NCBI RefSeq assembly: GCF_004403395.1
Contig: NZ_SOGN01000016.1
Span: forward strand, 72,935-136,934
DNA: 64,000 bases
Source of the DNA: Cryobacterium cheniae
GTDB lineage: Bacteria; Actinomycetota; Actinomycetes; Actinomycetales; Microbacteriaceae
Direction: 5' to 3'
In this document: positions 8,670-19,725 of the stretch, one piece after another
Numbering within the stretch: the first letter of the stretch is position 1
Layout: each line of letters opens with the position of its first letter
Made by a program: the position numbers and the translations under genes
The notes under the pieces: model-generated
Told to the model about the DNA's origin: nothing
The model's input: the letters and a program-made list of their open reading frames with translations, nothing else
Database searches by the model: none

Positions 8670-9455
8670 GTGCAGAAACGGGAAGTTCCTTGGGCGCGCG
8701 GCATCCTCTACGGGGTGTACCAGCGTCGCCTTCGTCGTGGACTGACGCCGGATGTGCTTCCGCACCACGTCGCCATGATCATCGACGGCAACCGGCGCTG
8801 GGCCAGACAGCTCGGTTTCGACTCCGCCGCCCACGGGCACCGGGCCGGTGCCGCCAAGATGCGGGAGTTCCTCAAATGGTGTGACGACCTGGGTATTTCC
8901 GTCGTCACGCTGTACCTGCTGTCCTCCGACAACCTCACCAACCGGCCCACCGAAGAACTCGCGGAGCTGACCAAGATCATCGCGAAGCTCGCGGAGGAGC
9001 TGTCCCGGTACCGCGACTGGCGGGTGCAGCAGGTCGGCTCGAAGGCCGGGCTGCCCGAACCGCTGGTGGCCGCGTTGAACGCCGCCGAAGCGCGCACGGC
9101 TCGCAAGAAGGGGTTGCACATCAACCTCGCCGTCGGCTACGGCGGGCGCACCGAGATCACCGACGCGATGCGCAGCATCGTGGGAGCCCACCTCGCCAGC
9201 GGCGGCAGGCTCGAAGACCTCGCCGAGACGCTGACCCCGGACCTGATCGGGGCGCACCTCTATACCAGCGGTCAGCCGGACCCGGACCTGGTCATCCGCA
9301 CGTCGGGGGAGCAGCGCATCAGCGACTTCATGCTCTGGCAGAGCGCGCACAGCGAGTTCTACTTCGTGGAAGCGCTCGGGCCGGACCTCCGCCAGGTCGA
9401 CTTCCTGCGTGCCCTGCGCGACTTCGCGAGGCGCCAGCGCCGTTTCGGCGGGTAG
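8670..9455 (+). CDS. uppS: Isoprenyl transferase (cis-polyprenyl diphosphate synthase)
   Basis: 261 residues. Condenses isopentenyl diphosphate onto an allylic primer to make the polyprenyl carrier for cell-wall synthesis. The Mg-binding aspartate is D39 in MIIDGNRRWA, followed by the GH motif (AAHGHRAGAAKMREF) and the C-terminal PDLVIRTSGEQRISDFMLWQ signature. Whether this is the short- or long-chain enzyme of actinobacteria cannot be judged from one sequence, so the symbol is provisional. The next gene starts 10 bases downstream. Confidence 0.9.
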   Translation: MQKREVPWARGILYGVYQRRLRRGLTPDVLPHHVAMIIDGNRRWARQLGFDSAAHGHRAGAAKMREFLKWCDDLGISVVTLYLLSSDNLTNRPTEELAELTKIIAKLAEELSRYRDWRVQQVGSKAGLPEPLVAALNAAEARTARKKGLHINLAVGYGGRTEITDAMRSIVGAHLASGGRLEDLAETLTPDLIGAHLYTSGQPDPDLVIRTSGEQRISDFMLWQSAHSEFYFVEALGPDLRQVDFLRALRDFARRQRRFGG

Positions 9456-9465
9456 GAGCATCCCC

Positions 9466-10587
9466 ATGACGGCTCTCGAACGGTTCCTCGAGGGGTTCAT
9501 CGCGGAACCCGGTTACCTCGACTACGCCCGGATCGGTCCGCTGTCGGCGGGCGTGGTCGCCGAGACCCTGGGCCAGACCGAGGTGCTCTCGCGGGCCCGC
9601 TTCGGCAGCCTGGACCATCTCCAGACGCAGGACGAGCGGCTGCGCACCGCCGTGGCCCAGGCCACCGGCTTCCGCGCCGACCAGATCGTGGCCGAACCCA
9701 ACACCACCACCGGCATCATGCAGGCCATGTTCGGCCTGACCGGGGCGGTACTGCTGTCTCCGGGCGACTTCCCCACGGTCCCGTTCGCGGCCGTGCGCGC
9801 GGCGGAGGCGCTGCGGGTGGTCGCCCCGATCTGGCTGGAGACCGACCACGGCCGGGTCACCCCCGGGCAGATCCGGGAGCAACTCACCCCGGCGACGGCC
9901 GCCGTGGCGGTCTGCCTCGTCGATTCCCGCACCGGCCATCGCGTCGACCTCGAGGGCATCCGTCAGGTCATCGGCGACCGCCTGCTCATCGTCGACGCCA
10001 TTCAGGGTTTCGGCGCAGTGGATGTCCCCTATGAGGTGGCGGATGTTGTCGCATCGGGCGGGCAGAAATGGTCCCGGGCCGGCTGGGGCACCGGGTTCCT
10101 GGCCCTCAGCGACCGCGCGGTCGAACGCCTGGTCCCCGTGTTCTCCGGCTTCGCCGGCACCGACGTCGCCGAGCCGTGGGACGAGGTGTTGCCGCCGAGC
10201 CGCAGCGCCAACGCGTTTCGGGTGAGCAACGGCGACGCCACCGCCCAGGCCAGGTTCGCGGCCGCCCTCGAGGAGGTGGCCGCTGTCGGCATCCGCGCCG
10301 TCGAGGACGCGATCACCGTGAACGTGTCGCTCCTGATCGACCTGGCGGACGAGTTCGCCGTGCCCGTGGTCTCGTCCCGGGACGACCGGGAGCGGGCGGG
10401 CATCCTGGTGCTCGAACCGCCGGCGAATCAGCTGACTCTGCTGAGCATTGCGCTGCACAACCACGGGGTGACGGCGACGCCCAGGAACGGCACCGTGCGG
10501 CTCAGCACCCACGCGGCGCTCAGCCCGGACACGGTCGACATGCTGCGCGGTGCGTTCACCTCGTTTGCGACCGCCGTGACCTATTGA
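9466..10587 (+). CDS. Class V aminotransferase-fold PLP protein
   Basis: 373 residues, fold type I PLP enzyme of the aminotransferase class V/cysteine desulfurase group. The PLP-binding aspartate is D177 (LIVDAIQGFG) and the Schiff-base lysine K201 in SGGQKWSRAGWG. The loop TTTGIMQAMFG near 80-90 would bind the phosphate. The catalytic cysteine loop of a cysteine desulfurase is absent, so a sulfur-transfer role is not supported; the substrate is unknown. ATG 9466 has TAGGAG 7 bases upstream. Confidence 0.85.
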   Translation: MTALERFLEGFIAEPGYLDYARIGPLSAGVVAETLGQTEVLSRARFGSLDHLQTQDERLRTAVAQATGFRADQIVAEPNTTTGIMQAMFGLTGAVLLSPGDFPTVPFAAVRAAEALRVVAPIWLETDHGRVTPGQIREQLTPATAAVAVCLVDSRTGHRVDLEGIRQVIGDRLLIVDAIQGFGAVDVPYEVADVVASGGQKWSRAGWGTGFLALSDRAVERLVPVFSGFAGTDVAEPWDEVLPPSRSANAFRVSNGDATAQARFAAALEEVAAVGIRAVEDAITVNVSLLIDLADEFAVPVVSSRDDRERAGILVLEPPANQLTLLSIALHNHGVTATPRNGTVRLSTHAALSPDTVDMLRGAFTSFATAVTY

Positions 10588-10772
10588 CGACGGCCCGGTG
10601 AACGTCTGTTTCGAATGGGCGTGTCGCTCTTCCCCTGACGCGCGCGGGTAAGTAGCGTCATGCTCATCAGGTATGGCGCCTGAACGAGACGGCCACACAC
10701 GTACGGCTCGAGAACCCTGTGGCCGCTCGCCGACACAATCTGTGCCTCACGGGGCACGGGGTGGGAGTGATT

Positions 10773-12119
10773 GTGACCGCTCGACAGATCGACAACAAGG
10801 GTTCTGATCAAATGAAGGCGGCCGACCAGGCCGAATGCACGTACGTACTGGACACCTCCGTACTGCTCTCCGATCCCAAGGCGATTTTCCGTTTCGCCGA
10901 GCACGCCGTCGTGCTTCCCGTCGTGGTGATCGCGGAACTCGAGGCCAAGCGCAACGACCCGGAGATCGGATACTTCGCCCGGCAGTCGCTGCGGCTCCTC
11001 GACGAACTGCGGGTGAAGCACGAACGGCTGGACTTCCCGATCCCGGTCGGCGACGGCGGCAGCCTGCGGGTGGAGCTCAACCACTCGAACATGTCCGTGC
11101 TGCCCTCGGGCCTGCAACTCGGCGACAATGACTCCCGCATTCTCGCCGTGGCCCTCAACCTCGCCAACGACGGCCTGAACGTGACCGTCGTCACCAAGGA
11201 CCTGCCCCTGCGGGTCAAGGCGGCGTCCCTCGGCCTGACGGCGGAGGAGTACCGCCACGAACTCGCCGTGGACTCCGGCTGGACCGGCATGGACGAGATC
11301 ACCCTGGGCTCGAACCTGATCGATGAGCTTTACGACAAGGAGGTCGTGCACACCCGGCTCGTGCAGGACATGCCCGTGAACACGGGACTGGTCATCCACT
11401 CTGACCGCGGCTCCGCGCTCGGCCGGGTGACGGGCAACGGCGCGATGAAGCTGGTGCGCGGCGACCGGGACGTTTTCGGGCTGAAGGGCCGATCCGCGGA
11501 ACAAAGACTCGCCATCGACCTGCTGCTCGACCCGGAGATCGGCATTCTGTCGCTGGGAGGCCGGGCCGGAACGGGGAAGTCGGCGCTCGCCCTCTGCGCC
11601 GGCCTCGAGGCCGTGCTGGAACGCCAGCAGCACCGCAAGATCATGGTCTTCCGGCCGCTCTACGCGGTCGGCGGGCAGGAACTGGGATACCTGCCGGGTG
11701 ACGCCGCCGAGAAGATGAGCCCGTGGGCCCAGGCGGTGTTCGACACGCTTGGGGCCATCGTCTCCGAGAATGTGCTCGAGGAGGTCATCGAGCGCGGCAT
11801 CCTCGAGGTCCTGCCGCTCACGCACATCCGGGGCCGGTCGCTGCACGACGCCTTCGTGATCGTGGACGAGGCCCAGTCGCTTGAACGCAATGTGCTGCTC
11901 ACGGTGCTCAGCCGGATCGGGCAGAACTCGCGCGTGGTCCTGACCCACGATGTGGCCCAGCGGGACAACCTGCGGGTCGGCCGCTTCGACGGGGTGGCGT
12001 CGGTGATCGAGACGCTCAAGGGACATCCGCTGTTCGCCCACATGACGCTCACCCGGTCGGAGCGGAGCGCGATCGCCGCCCTCGTGACCGAGATGCTCGA
12101 AGGCAACGAGGTGCGCTGA
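10773..12119 (+). CDS. phoH: PIN domain-PhoH family ATPase
   Basis: 448 residues. The N-terminal PIN ribonuclease domain (D27 in [15 protein letters not shown] at 55-60) is fused to a PhoH ATPase. Walker A is GRAGTGKS at 263-270 and Walker B is VIVDEAQS. In mycobacteria such PhoH2 proteins unwind and cut RNA. The start is GTG 10773, preceded by GGGAG 5 bases upstream; a longer reading to 10719 lacks a ribosome-binding site. Convergent with fumC across a large palindrome. Confidence 0.9.
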   Translation: MTARQIDNKGSDQMKAADQAECTYVLDTSVLLSDPKAIFRFAEHAVVLPVVVIAELEAKRNDPEIGYFARQSLRLLDELRVKHERLDFPIPVGDGGSLRVELNHSNMSVLPSGLQLGDNDSRILAVALNLANDGLNVTVVTKDLPLRVKAASLGLTAEEYRHELAVDSGWTGMDEITLGSNLIDELYDKEVVHTRLVQDMPVNTGLVIHSDRGSALGRVTGNGAMKLVRGDRDVFGLKGRSAEQRLAIDLLLDPEIGILSLGGRAGTGKSALALCAGLEAVLERQQHRKIMVFRPLYAVGGQELGYLPGDAAEKMSPWAQAVFDTLGAIVSENVLEEVIERGILEVLPLTHIRGRSLHDAFVIVDEAQSLERNVLLTVLSRIGQNSRVVLTHDVAQRDNLRVGRFDGVASVIETLKGHPLFAHMTLTRSERSAIAALVTEMLEGNEVR

Positions 12120-12130
12120 CGCCCCGAACG

Positions 12131-12207
12131 AATTCGACGGAGATTTTGCCCAAGAAGCCGCTTTCGGACCGAAAACAGGCCTTCGGGAGCAAAATCTCCG
12201 TCGAATT
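12131..12207. repeat. Perfect 19-bp inverted repeat between phoH and fumC
   Basis: The left arm aattcgacggagattttgc (12131-12149) is exactly complementary to the right arm at 12189-12207. The 39-bp loop contains a second palindrome (tttcgg-a-ccgaaa). It lies 11 bases after the phoH stop and before the end of convergent fumC, so it could end transcription from both sides. The large structured loop is also like a dispersed intergenic palindrome. There is no clear U-tract after either arm. Confidence 0.85.
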
Positions 12208-12237
12208 GGTGAGCGCCGCGCGGGCGAGGAGCCGAGG

Positions 12238-13653
12238 CTACTTCGCCTGGGGCGGGCGGGTCATGCTCAGCACGTCGAGGGCGGTGTCGAGCAGCTCGAG
12301 GGAGACCTCACCGCGCTCGACGAAGCCGAGGGCGATGACGGACTCGCGCACGGTCACACCCTCGGCGACCGAGTGCTTGGCCACCTTGGCCGCGGCCTCA
12401 TAGCCGATGACCCGGTTCAGCGGGGTGACGATGGCGGGGGAGGACTCGGCCAGCGCGCGGGCGCGCTCGATGTTCGCCGTGAGGCCGTCGACGGTCTTGT
12501 CGGCGAGCACCCGGGAAGCGTTGGAGAGCAGGCGGATCGACTCGAGCAGGGCGGTGCCCATCACCGGGATGGCGACGTTGAGCTCGAACGAGCCCGACGC
12601 GCCGGACCAGGCGATGGTGGCGTCGTTGCCGATCACCCGGGAGCAGACCATCAGCACGGCTTCCGGGATCACCGGGTTCACCTTGCCCGGCATGATCGAG
12701 GAGCCCGGCTGCAGGTCGGGGATGTTCAACTCGCCGAAGCCCGTGTTCGGGCCCGAGCCCATCCAGCGCAGGTCGTTGCAGATCTTGGTGAGGCTGACCG
12801 CGATGGTGCGGAGGGCGCCGGATGCGTCCACCAGGCCGTCCCGGTTGGCCTGCGCCTCGAAGTGGTCGCGCGCCTCGGTGACCGGGAGTTCCGTCTCCTC
12901 GACGAGCAGCTCGATCACGAGCTGCGGGAACCCGGCGGGCGTGTTGATTCCGGTGCCGACCGCGGTGCCTCCGAGGGGGACCTCCGCGACGCGGGGGAGC
13001 GCGGTGCGCACGCGCTCGATGCCGAGGCGCATCTGGCGCGCATAGCCGCCGAACTCCTGGCCGAGGGTGACCGGGGTGGCATCCATCAGGTGGGTGCGGC
13101 CGGCCTTGACCGCGCCGGCCCACAGCTCGGCCTTGGCCTCGAACGCCACCGACAGGTGGTCGAGCGCGGGGATGAGCTCGTCGATGAGTGCACTGGTGAC
13201 GGCGAGGTGCACGGATGTCGGGAAAACGTCGTTGGAGGACTGGGACGCGTTCACGTGGTCGTTCGGGTGAACCGGGCGGCCGAGGCTCTGGCTCGCCAGG
13301 GTCGCGAGGACCTCGTTCATATTCATGTTCGAGGAGGTTCCGCTGCCCGTCTGGTAGACGTCGATCGGGAACTCGGAGTCGTAGCGTCCGGTGGTGACCT
13401 CGTCGGCCGCGGCGGCGATCGCGTTCGCGATGTCGACGTCGAGCACGCCGAGCTTCGCATTCGCCAGGGCCGCGGACTTCTTGATCCGGGCCAGCGCGGC
13501 GATCTGGGCGGGCTCGAGTACCGAGCCGGAGATGGGGAAATTCTCGACGGCCCGCTGTGTCTGCGCCCCGTAGAGGGCGGCGACCGGAACCCGGACCTCG
13601 CCCATCGTGTCGTGTTCGATCCGGTACTCGGCTTCAGCGGTCTTGTCCACCAC
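12238..13653 (-). CDS. fumC: Fumarate hydratase, class II
   Basis: 471 residues. Interconverts fumarate and malate in the TCA cycle as a homotetramer. Motifs: [13 protein letters not shown] in the active-site region, the helix with [21 protein letters not shown], and the superfamily signature [11 protein letters not shown] carrying the catalytic serine. No ATG is available at the N-terminus. GTG 13653 (or the adjacent GTG 13650) is chosen because GAAAGG lies upstream and it gives family length. The carbonic anhydrase gene lies upstream, 88 bases away, on the same strand. Confidence 0.93.
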   Translation of the reverse strand: MVDKTAEAEYRIEHDTMGEVRVPVAALYGAQTQRAVENFPISGSVLEPAQIAALARIKKSAALANAKLGVLDVDIANAIAAAADEVTTGRYDSEFPIDVYQTGSGTSSNMNMNEVLATLASQSLGRPVHPNDHVNASQSSNDVFPTSVHLAVTSALIDELIPALDHLSVAFEAKAELWAGAVKAGRTHLMDATPVTLGQEFGGYARQMRLGIERVRTALPRVAEVPLGGTAVGTGINTPAGFPQLVIELLVEETELPVTEARDHFEAQANRDGLVDASGALRTIAVSLTKICNDLRWMGSGPNTGFGELNIPDLQPGSSIMPGKVNPVIPEAVLMVCSRVIGNDATIAWSGASGSFELNVAIPVMGTALLESIRLLSNASRVLADKTVDGLTANIERARALAESSPAIVTPLNRVIGYEAAAKVAKHSVAEGVTVRESVIALGFVERGEVSLELLDTALDVLSMTRPPQAK

Positions 13654-13741
13654 GGTGTGTATTACCTTTCGGTTGGGAATCTCTTTGGTTCGGGACTGTG
13701 CGGCGACGGCCTGGACGGCGCGTCGCAGGCGGGCTGCTCGG

Positions 13742-14383
13742 CTAAACCACGCCGACAACGATGTCGGGCACGGCACGGCCTTCGAGCAGCCGGTAGTTCG
13801 CCCCGACGATAGCCAATGTACCTTCTGCCACGGCCGCGCTGATCACCTCGGAGCGCTCGACCAGTTCGGACACCGTGTCGCGGAGGTGTTCGCGGCCGAC
13901 GGCGAGGGCGTCGACCTGCTCGGGATCGATCGGCGTCGCATCGGTCGACCCCGCCACCCGGCGAACGGCCGGCACGATCTTCTCGATGATCCGGTTGATG
14001 TGCGCGGGCAGAGGCGCCGCGTCCGCGGCCTGGGAATCGATGGCCGCGCGCACGGCGCCGCAGCCGTCGTGGCCGAGCACCAGGATCAGCGGCACCCGCA
14101 ACACGGCGACGGCGTATTCGAGTGAGCCGAGCACCGAATCGGAAATGACCTGCCCGGCGTTGCGCACCACGAACAGGTCGCCGAGGCCCTTGTCGAAGAT
14201 GATCTCGGCGGCCAGCCGGGAGTCACTGCAGCCGAACAGGGCCGCGTCCGGAGTCTGCACGAAGGCGAGTTCGGCCCGGCGGTCCACATCCTGGCGCGGA
14301 TGCAGCGGCTCGCCGCCCACGAACCGGTCGTTGCCGCGCCGCAGGTCGGTCCAGACCGACGCCGGTGTTGCTCCCTCACCCAT
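13742..14383 (-). CDS. Beta-class carbonic anhydrase
   Basis: 213 residues. Zinc enzyme hydrating CO2 to bicarbonate. All ligands and the dyad are visible: C52 and D54 in CSDSRL, R56, then H105 and C108 in [17 protein letters not shown] (71-80) is the conserved strand-turn. It probably supplies bicarbonate to carboxylases. The ATG at 14383 starts 6 bases after the stop of the DUF4245 gene, so it sits in an operon read from xseA onward. Confidence 0.93.
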   Translation of the reverse strand: MGEGATPASVWTDLRRGNDRFVGGEPLHPRQDVDRRAELAFVQTPDAALFGCSDSRLAAEIIFDKGLGDLFVVRNAGQVISDSVLGSLEYAVAVLRVPLILVLGHDGCGAVRAAIDSQAADAAPLPAHINRIIEKIVPAVRRVAGSTDATPIDPEQVDALAVGREHLRDTVSELVERSEVISAAVAEGTLAIVGANYRLLEGRAVPDIVVGVV

Positions 14384-14389
14384 TGATGT

Positions 14390-15049
14390 TCACTGTCCTT
14401 CGGTGTTGTTCGAGCTGATCTGTTCGGCCAGCACCTCGGCCAGAACGGCGAGTTCCTCGTCGTCGGCGGTGCCGACGAGGAGGTAGGTGCTGTCGCCGGC
14501 CGTGGTGACGAGTGCGGACTCGAAGTTGCCGCGGTCATCCTCCGGCGCGGTGTTGCGGTAGACATCCCAGGTGATGCCGGCGATCGTGACGGTGCCGGCG
14601 ATGGGGGCATCCTCGAGCTCGTCAGCGAGCCAGCTCGGGTTGGCGCCGAGGGCCTGGGTGAGTCCGATGAACTCCGTCTTTGCCGTGATCAGGCCGATGT
14701 ACCAGGACGGGATCTTGTCGCTTCCGCCCAGGCGCCACTGCGCGGCGTTGGCGGTCCACCCGGCCGGCAGCTCCGGAACCAGCAGGGGATCAGTGATGCC
14801 GGTCTGCACCTGCGCGGCCACGGATTGGAAATCGACGTCGCGGTTCTGGGGGGCGTCGCTGCGCGGCACCAGCAGCACGAGCACGAGTACCGTGCCCAGC
14901 GTGGCCAGCAGCGACAGGACCAGGTTGTTCACGGTCTTGTGGGAGCGGTACTTGCGTGAGTTCTCGGCCAGCCGGGTGCGCGTTTCGTCCGGAGTTTCCG
15001 GGCGCCCCAGCTCGGCGACGACGCGGGGCGCGCGCTTGGCGGCGCTCAT
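14390..15049 (-). CDS. DUF4245 family membrane-anchored protein
   Basis: 219 residues. A basic N-terminal 40 residues, one transmembrane helix near 43-63, then an extracytoplasmic domain with [20 protein letters not shown] and a C-terminal [18 protein letters not shown] strand-helix. This matches DUF4245, an actinobacterial family of unknown function that travels with exonuclease VII genes. The start overlaps the xseB stop (ATGA at 15046-15049). Confidence 0.82.
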   Translation of the reverse strand: MSAAKRAPRVVAELGRPETPDETRTRLAENSRKYRSHKTVNNLVLSLLATLGTVLVLVLLVPRSDAPQNRDVDFQSVAAQVQTGITDPLLVPELPAGWTANAAQWRLGGSDKIPSWYIGLITAKTEFIGLTQALGANPSWLADELEDAPIAGTVTIAGITWDVYRNTAPEDDRGNFESALVTTAGDSTYLLVGTADDEELAVLAEVLAEQISSNNTEGQ

Positions 15050-15279
15050 CCGGCTGTCGCGGCGGAGTCGACCTGGCCTGCCCGGGCGGCATCCAGCCTG
15101 GCTTTCGCGCCGATCAGCCACTCTTCGCAGCGGCGCGCGAGGGCCTCGCCGCGTTCCCACAGCGCCAGCGATTCTTCCAGTGATGAGGCCCCCTGCTCGA
15201 GGGCGTTCACCACGCGTACGAGCTCATCCCGGGCCTGTTCGTAGCTCAGGGCGTTGATTTCGTCTGCTGCCGAGGTCAT
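15046..15279 (-). CDS. xseB: Exodeoxyribonuclease VII small subunit
   Basis: 77 residues, all helical, with the family pattern [20 protein letters not shown] and [15 protein letters not shown]. It binds several copies per XseA catalytic subunit to form the single-strand-specific exonuclease. ATG 15279 is chosen over ATG 15288 because it forms an ATGA overlap with the xseA stop. Confidence 0.92.
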   Translation of the reverse strand: MTSAADEINALSYEQARDELVRVVNALEQGASSLEESLALWERGEALARRCEEWLIGAKARLDAARAGQVDSAATAG

Positions 15280-16529
15280 GGTGTCCATTCTAATTTCTCA
15301 TTCGACGGTGTCGGGTCTGAGGTTGCCGCATCGGTGGTGGCCACCAGGGCCCCCTCGGCGAGCGTGATCAGGAGTGTCGTCTGCGGCGGGGCCTCGGCGG
15401 GCGAGCGGACGACCTGGCCGTCCTCCAGCTGCACAATCGCGTAGCCGCGGTCGAGGGTGCCCTGGGGCGAGAGGGCGCGCAGTCGGGAGCGCAGCTCGAC
15501 GATCACCGATCCGGCCCGCTCCACCGCCCGGTCGACCAGCTCGGCACCGCGGGCGACGAAGCGGGTGAGGTCTTCGGACCGGGAATCGATGATCCACTCG
15601 GGGGCGGCGAGCACCGGACGCGAGCGAAGCTGGCCGATCCGGTCGACCTCGTGAGCGAGGATGCCGGTCAGCCGGTTGCTGAGGCGGGCGCGGGCCTGCT
15701 GCACCCGGTTGAGCTCGTCGGAAACGTCCGGGACGACGCGTTTGGCGGCATCCGTCGGCGTCGACGCGCGCAGGTCGGCGACGTCGTCGAGCAGCGGGCG
15801 GTCAGCCTCGTGGCCGATCGCACTGACCAGTGGGGTCGTGCAGGCCGCCGCGGCCCGGATGAGTCTCTCGTCGCTGAAGCCGAGCAGGTTCTGGAAGTCG
15901 CCGCCGCCGCGGGCAACGATGATCACGTCGACCTCCGGGTCGGCGTCCAGACGCTGGATGGCCGCGGTCACCTCGGCGACCATGCGCTCGCCCTGGACGG
16001 CGGCGTAGGCCAGGTGGAAGGTGACCGCCGGCCAACGCAGCTGGGCATTGCGGATGACGTCCTTCTCGGCGTCGGAGTCCTTGCCGGTGACCAGTCCGAT
16101 GCAGTGCGGGAGGAAGGGCAGCGGCTTCTTGCGTGACGCGTCGAACAGTCCCTCGCCGGCCAGCTGTGTGCGCAGCCGCTCGAGCCGTTCCAGCATGTCG
16201 CCGAGACCCACGTGGCGCATCTCGAACACCTGCATGGTGAGCGTTCCGCCCTTGACCCAGTAGTTGGGTTTGACGAGGGCGATCACCCGGTCGCCCTGCT
16301 TGAAGTCGCTGGTCAGTTTCGCGCGCACCGACGACCAGATCGTGAAGCTGACCGTGGCGTCTTCGGTGAGGTCCTTCAGCTTGCCGTACACGTTGCCGCC
16401 GCTGGCACCCCACTGGGTGATCTCGCCCTCGACCCAGGCGGTGCCGAGGCGCTCGATGTAGCCGCGGATCTTGTTGGCCAGCAACCCGACCGGCCACGGG
16501 GTCTCGAGGGTGGATACTGCGTCCGTCAT
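15276..16529 (-). CDS. xseA: Exodeoxyribonuclease VII large subunit
   Basis: 417 residues. Catalytic subunit that degrades single-stranded DNA from both ends in repair and mismatch correction. An N-terminal OB fold ([20 protein letters not shown]) precedes the catalytic core, where [20 protein letters not shown] and [20 protein letters not shown] are the diagnostic segments. A helical C-terminal region binds XseB. ATG 16529 has GGGAGGAA 7 bases upstream, whereas the longer frame has none. Divergent from ispH with 49 bases between starts. Confidence 0.95.
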   Translation of the reverse strand: MTDAVSTLETPWPVGLLANKIRGYIERLGTAWVEGEITQWGASGGNVYGKLKDLTEDATVSFTIWSSVRAKLTSDFKQGDRVIALVKPNYWVKGGTLTMQVFEMRHVGLGDMLERLERLRTQLAGEGLFDASRKKPLPFLPHCIGLVTGKDSDAEKDVIRNAQLRWPAVTFHLAYAAVQGERMVAEVTAAIQRLDADPEVDVIIVARGGGDFQNLLGFSDERLIRAAAACTTPLVSAIGHEADRPLLDDVADLRASTPTDAAKRVVPDVSDELNRVQQARARLSNRLTGILAHEVDRIGQLRSRPVLAAPEWIIDSRSEDLTRFVARGAELVDRAVERAGSVIVELRSRLRALSPQGTLDRGYAIVQLEDGQVVRSPAEAPPQTTLLITLAEGALVATTDAATSDPTPSNEKLEWTP

Positions 16530-16566
16530 CAATCGTTCCTCCCACGGACTGCACAGTCGGCCCCCA

Positions 16567-16572
16567 TAGACT
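16567..16572 (+). promoter_or_regulatory. Probable leaderless -10 element (TAGACT)
   Basis: TAGACT ends six bases before GTG 16579. No Shine-Dalgarno sequence is found before this GTG or before the alternative ATG 16618, so a leaderless transcript is the simplest reading. Confidence 0.5.
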
Positions 16573-16578
16573 GGGTTG

Positions 16579-17658
16579 GTGACTATCAGTACGGATTCGC
16601 CTGTGATCGGCCTCGGCATGCCACGGATTCCCCGGGCACGCAACAGGCTCAAGGATACCCCGGTGGTCGGACACAAACGGGTGCTGCTGGCCGCCCCGCG
16701 CGGTTACTGCGCCGGTGTGGACCGTGCCGTGATCGCCGTCGAGAAGGCCCTCGAGCTGTACGGCGCCCCCGTCTATGTGCGCAAGCAGATCGTGCACAAC
16801 ATCCACGTGGTCTCCGAGCTGGAGAAGAAGGGCGCGATCTTCGTCGAGGAAGTCGACGAGGTGCCCACCGGATCCCACATCGTTTTCAGCGCCCACGGCG
16901 TGTCCCCGGCCGTCGTCACCGCCGCGGCGGACCGCGGACTGCTCGCCATCGACGCCACCTGCCCCCTGGTCACCAAGGTGCACCGCGAGGCCGTGCGCTT
17001 CGCCCGGGACGACTTCCAGATTCTGCTGATCGGCCACGAAGGCCACGAAGAGGTCGAGGGCACCGCGGGGGAGGCCCCCGAGCAGACCACCCTCGTCGGC
17101 AGCCCCGACGACGCCGACACGATCGAGGTGCGCGACCCGGACAAGGTGGTCTGGCTGTCCCAGACCACGCTGAGCGTGGACGAGACCATGGAAACCGTGC
17201 GCCGCCTGCGCGCCCGGTTCCCGAATCTGCAGGATCCTCCCAGCGACGACATCTGCTATGCCACCCAGAACCGCCAGGTGGCGATCAAGAAGGTGGCCCG
17301 TGATTCCGACCTCGTCATCGTGGTCGGCTCGGCGAACTCGTCCAACTCGGTGCGTCTGGTCGAGGTGGCACTGGAGTACGGCGCCCAGGCCGCCTACCGG
17401 GTGGACTTCGCCAGCGAGATCAAGCAGGAATGGCTCGACGGGGTTGCCACCGTGGGCGTGACGAGTGGGGCATCCGTGCCCGACGAACTCGTGCACGAAG
17501 TGCTCTTCGATCTGGCCGACGCCGGCTACGGCGACGTCGAAGAGATCAAGACGGCCGAGGAGGACCTGCTCTTCTCGCTACCCAAGGAACTGCGCAAGGA
17601 TCTGGCCGGCAACACGGATGCCCGCGCCCTCGGCGGGCGGGTCAGCCGCCCCGAATAG
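16579..17658 (+). CDS. ispH: 4-hydroxy-3-methylbut-2-enyl diphosphate reductase
   Basis: 359 residues from GTG 16579; ATG 16618 is an alternative. Last step of the methylerythritol phosphate pathway, giving IPP and DMAPP. The three [4Fe-4S] cysteines are in [10 protein letters not shown] (C44), [15 protein letters not shown] and [11 protein letters not shown]. The histidine loops VHNIHVV and SAHGVSP and the phosphate-binding GSANSSNS stretch are present. It feeds the cis-prenyltransferase encoded upstream in this window. Confidence 0.95.
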   Translation: MTISTDSPVIGLGMPRIPRARNRLKDTPVVGHKRVLLAAPRGYCAGVDRAVIAVEKALELYGAPVYVRKQIVHNIHVVSELEKKGAIFVEEVDEVPTGSHIVFSAHGVSPAVVTAAADRGLLAIDATCPLVTKVHREAVRFARDDFQILLIGHEGHEEVEGTAGEAPEQTTLVGSPDDADTIEVRDPDKVVWLSQTTLSVDETMETVRRLRARFPNLQDPPSDDICYATQNRQVAIKKVARDSDLVIVVGSANSSNSVRLVEVALEYGAQAAYRVDFASEIKQEWLDGVATVGVTSGASVPDELVHEVLFDLADAGYGDVEEIKTAEEDLLFSLPKELRKDLAGNTDARALGGRVSRPE

Positions 17659-17677
17659 GGAAGCCAGACGCGCTGCG

Positions 17678-17875
17678 TCAGCCCGTCTTCACCGGGTCGG
17701 AGGCCTGCTCACCGGTCGACCCCAGTTCCTGGAACGGGGTCACGGTCAGGCCCGCCGGAGCCTGGAGACGGGAATTGAACGACTTCCATGGGGTCGCCCG
17801 CGGCGCGGCGATCACCGCGGCGCCGGCATCCGTGAGCCGCCGGGTTGCGCCGGCCTTTACCGGGACCGTGCACAA
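17678..17875 (-). CDS. Possible short ORF, unknown
   Basis: 65 codons on the minus strand between the ends of ispH and the DUF6264 gene, in a 270-bp gap. It has no recognisable motif and no clear ribosome-binding site. It could be a fragment of an older gene or chance coding in GC-rich DNA. Confidence 0.2.
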   Translation of the reverse strand: MCTVPVKAGATRRLTDAGAAVIAAPRATPWKSFNSRLQAPAGLTVTPFQELGSTGEQASDPVKTG

Positions 17876-17928
17876 AGCGCCCGGGAGACCAGAGGTGAAA
17901 ACTGATCCGCCGGGCGCCGTTGCGGTGT

Positions 17929-18504
17929 CTACAGCTGGCCGTAGACGTCCATCAGGTTCGGGTCGTTGAGCAGTGTCGGGTCGGTGGCCAGGACGGCGCC
18001 AGTGAAGGCGACGAACACGACCACGGACACGACCGCACCGATCAGCGGCAGGTAGAACGCGCGTTTGCCGCGGACCAGCAGCAGGACTGCTCCCGTCGCC
18101 GTGGCCAGCCAGACCAGGGACACACCGACGATTCCTGCCGTGACCAGCCAGGCCACGGAGGGATCCGGCTCGTACGCGCCGAGGTCCAGCTGGGTATGGA
18201 GCATCTGGATGGACTCGGTGATCACCCTGAGCATGCTGACCGCGAAGAGCGTGGACAGCAGCCCGAGCACGAGCAGGCTCAGAGTGACCGGGCGGTCCCA
18301 GGCGGGAGCGGTTCCGACCGGGCGCACCGCCTTCTCGGGGACCGCGGACCGCCCCGGGGCAGGCGGCGTGGCGAGGGTGCGCTCATCCGGGGCCGGAGTC
18401 CAGCTCCAGCCCTCGGGCGCAAGCTCGCCGTACTGGGGACGGGGCCGGGAATCCTCCGGTGGGGTTCCCGGGGGAGTCGACGAAGAATTCTCGGCCATCG
18501 TCAT
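17929..18504 (-). CDS. DUF6264 family membrane protein
   Basis: 191 residues. A long proline-rich cytoplasmic N-terminus contains the RPRPQYGE motif characteristic of DUF6264. It is followed by three to four transmembrane helices (about 75-95, 115-145, 150-175). This family is largely confined to Microbacteriaceae and relatives and has no known function. Two possible ATG starts (18504, 18498) differ by two residues. It lies just downstream of fbaA on the same strand. Confidence 0.78.
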   Translation of the reverse strand: MTMAENSSSTPPGTPPEDSRPRPQYGELAPEGWSWTPAPDERTLATPPAPGRSAVPEKAVRPVGTAPAWDRPVTLSLLVLGLLSTLFAVSMLRVITESIQMLHTQLDLGAYEPDPSVAWLVTAGIVGVSLVWLATATGAVLLLVRGKRAFYLPLIGAVVSVVVFVAFTGAVLATDPTLLNDPNLMDVYGQL

Positions 18505-18510
18505 CCGGTG

Positions 18511-19536
<1,026 letters not shown>

Positions 19537-19725
19537 TGTTGAGTCTCCTCGATTGAACCGTTTCGGTCTTCTCATCCTACCGAGGTGGGTCTCCGGGCGT
19601 GCCAGCGCGCGAGCATCTCCGGGACGGGGAGCGGGCGCTAGGCTGAAGAAGGCAGCACCGGCAACGGTGCCGGCCCAAAGATGGGTCTTGCCACTGCCGC
19701 ACTCTTCGTCCGGGAAGGACCATCT

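Noticed and set aside
9328..10698. Long minus-strand frame over the aminotransferase gene
   Set aside because: A shadow of the plus-strand gene; histidine- and arginine-rich with no motif. The same applies to several other long antisense frames in the core region.
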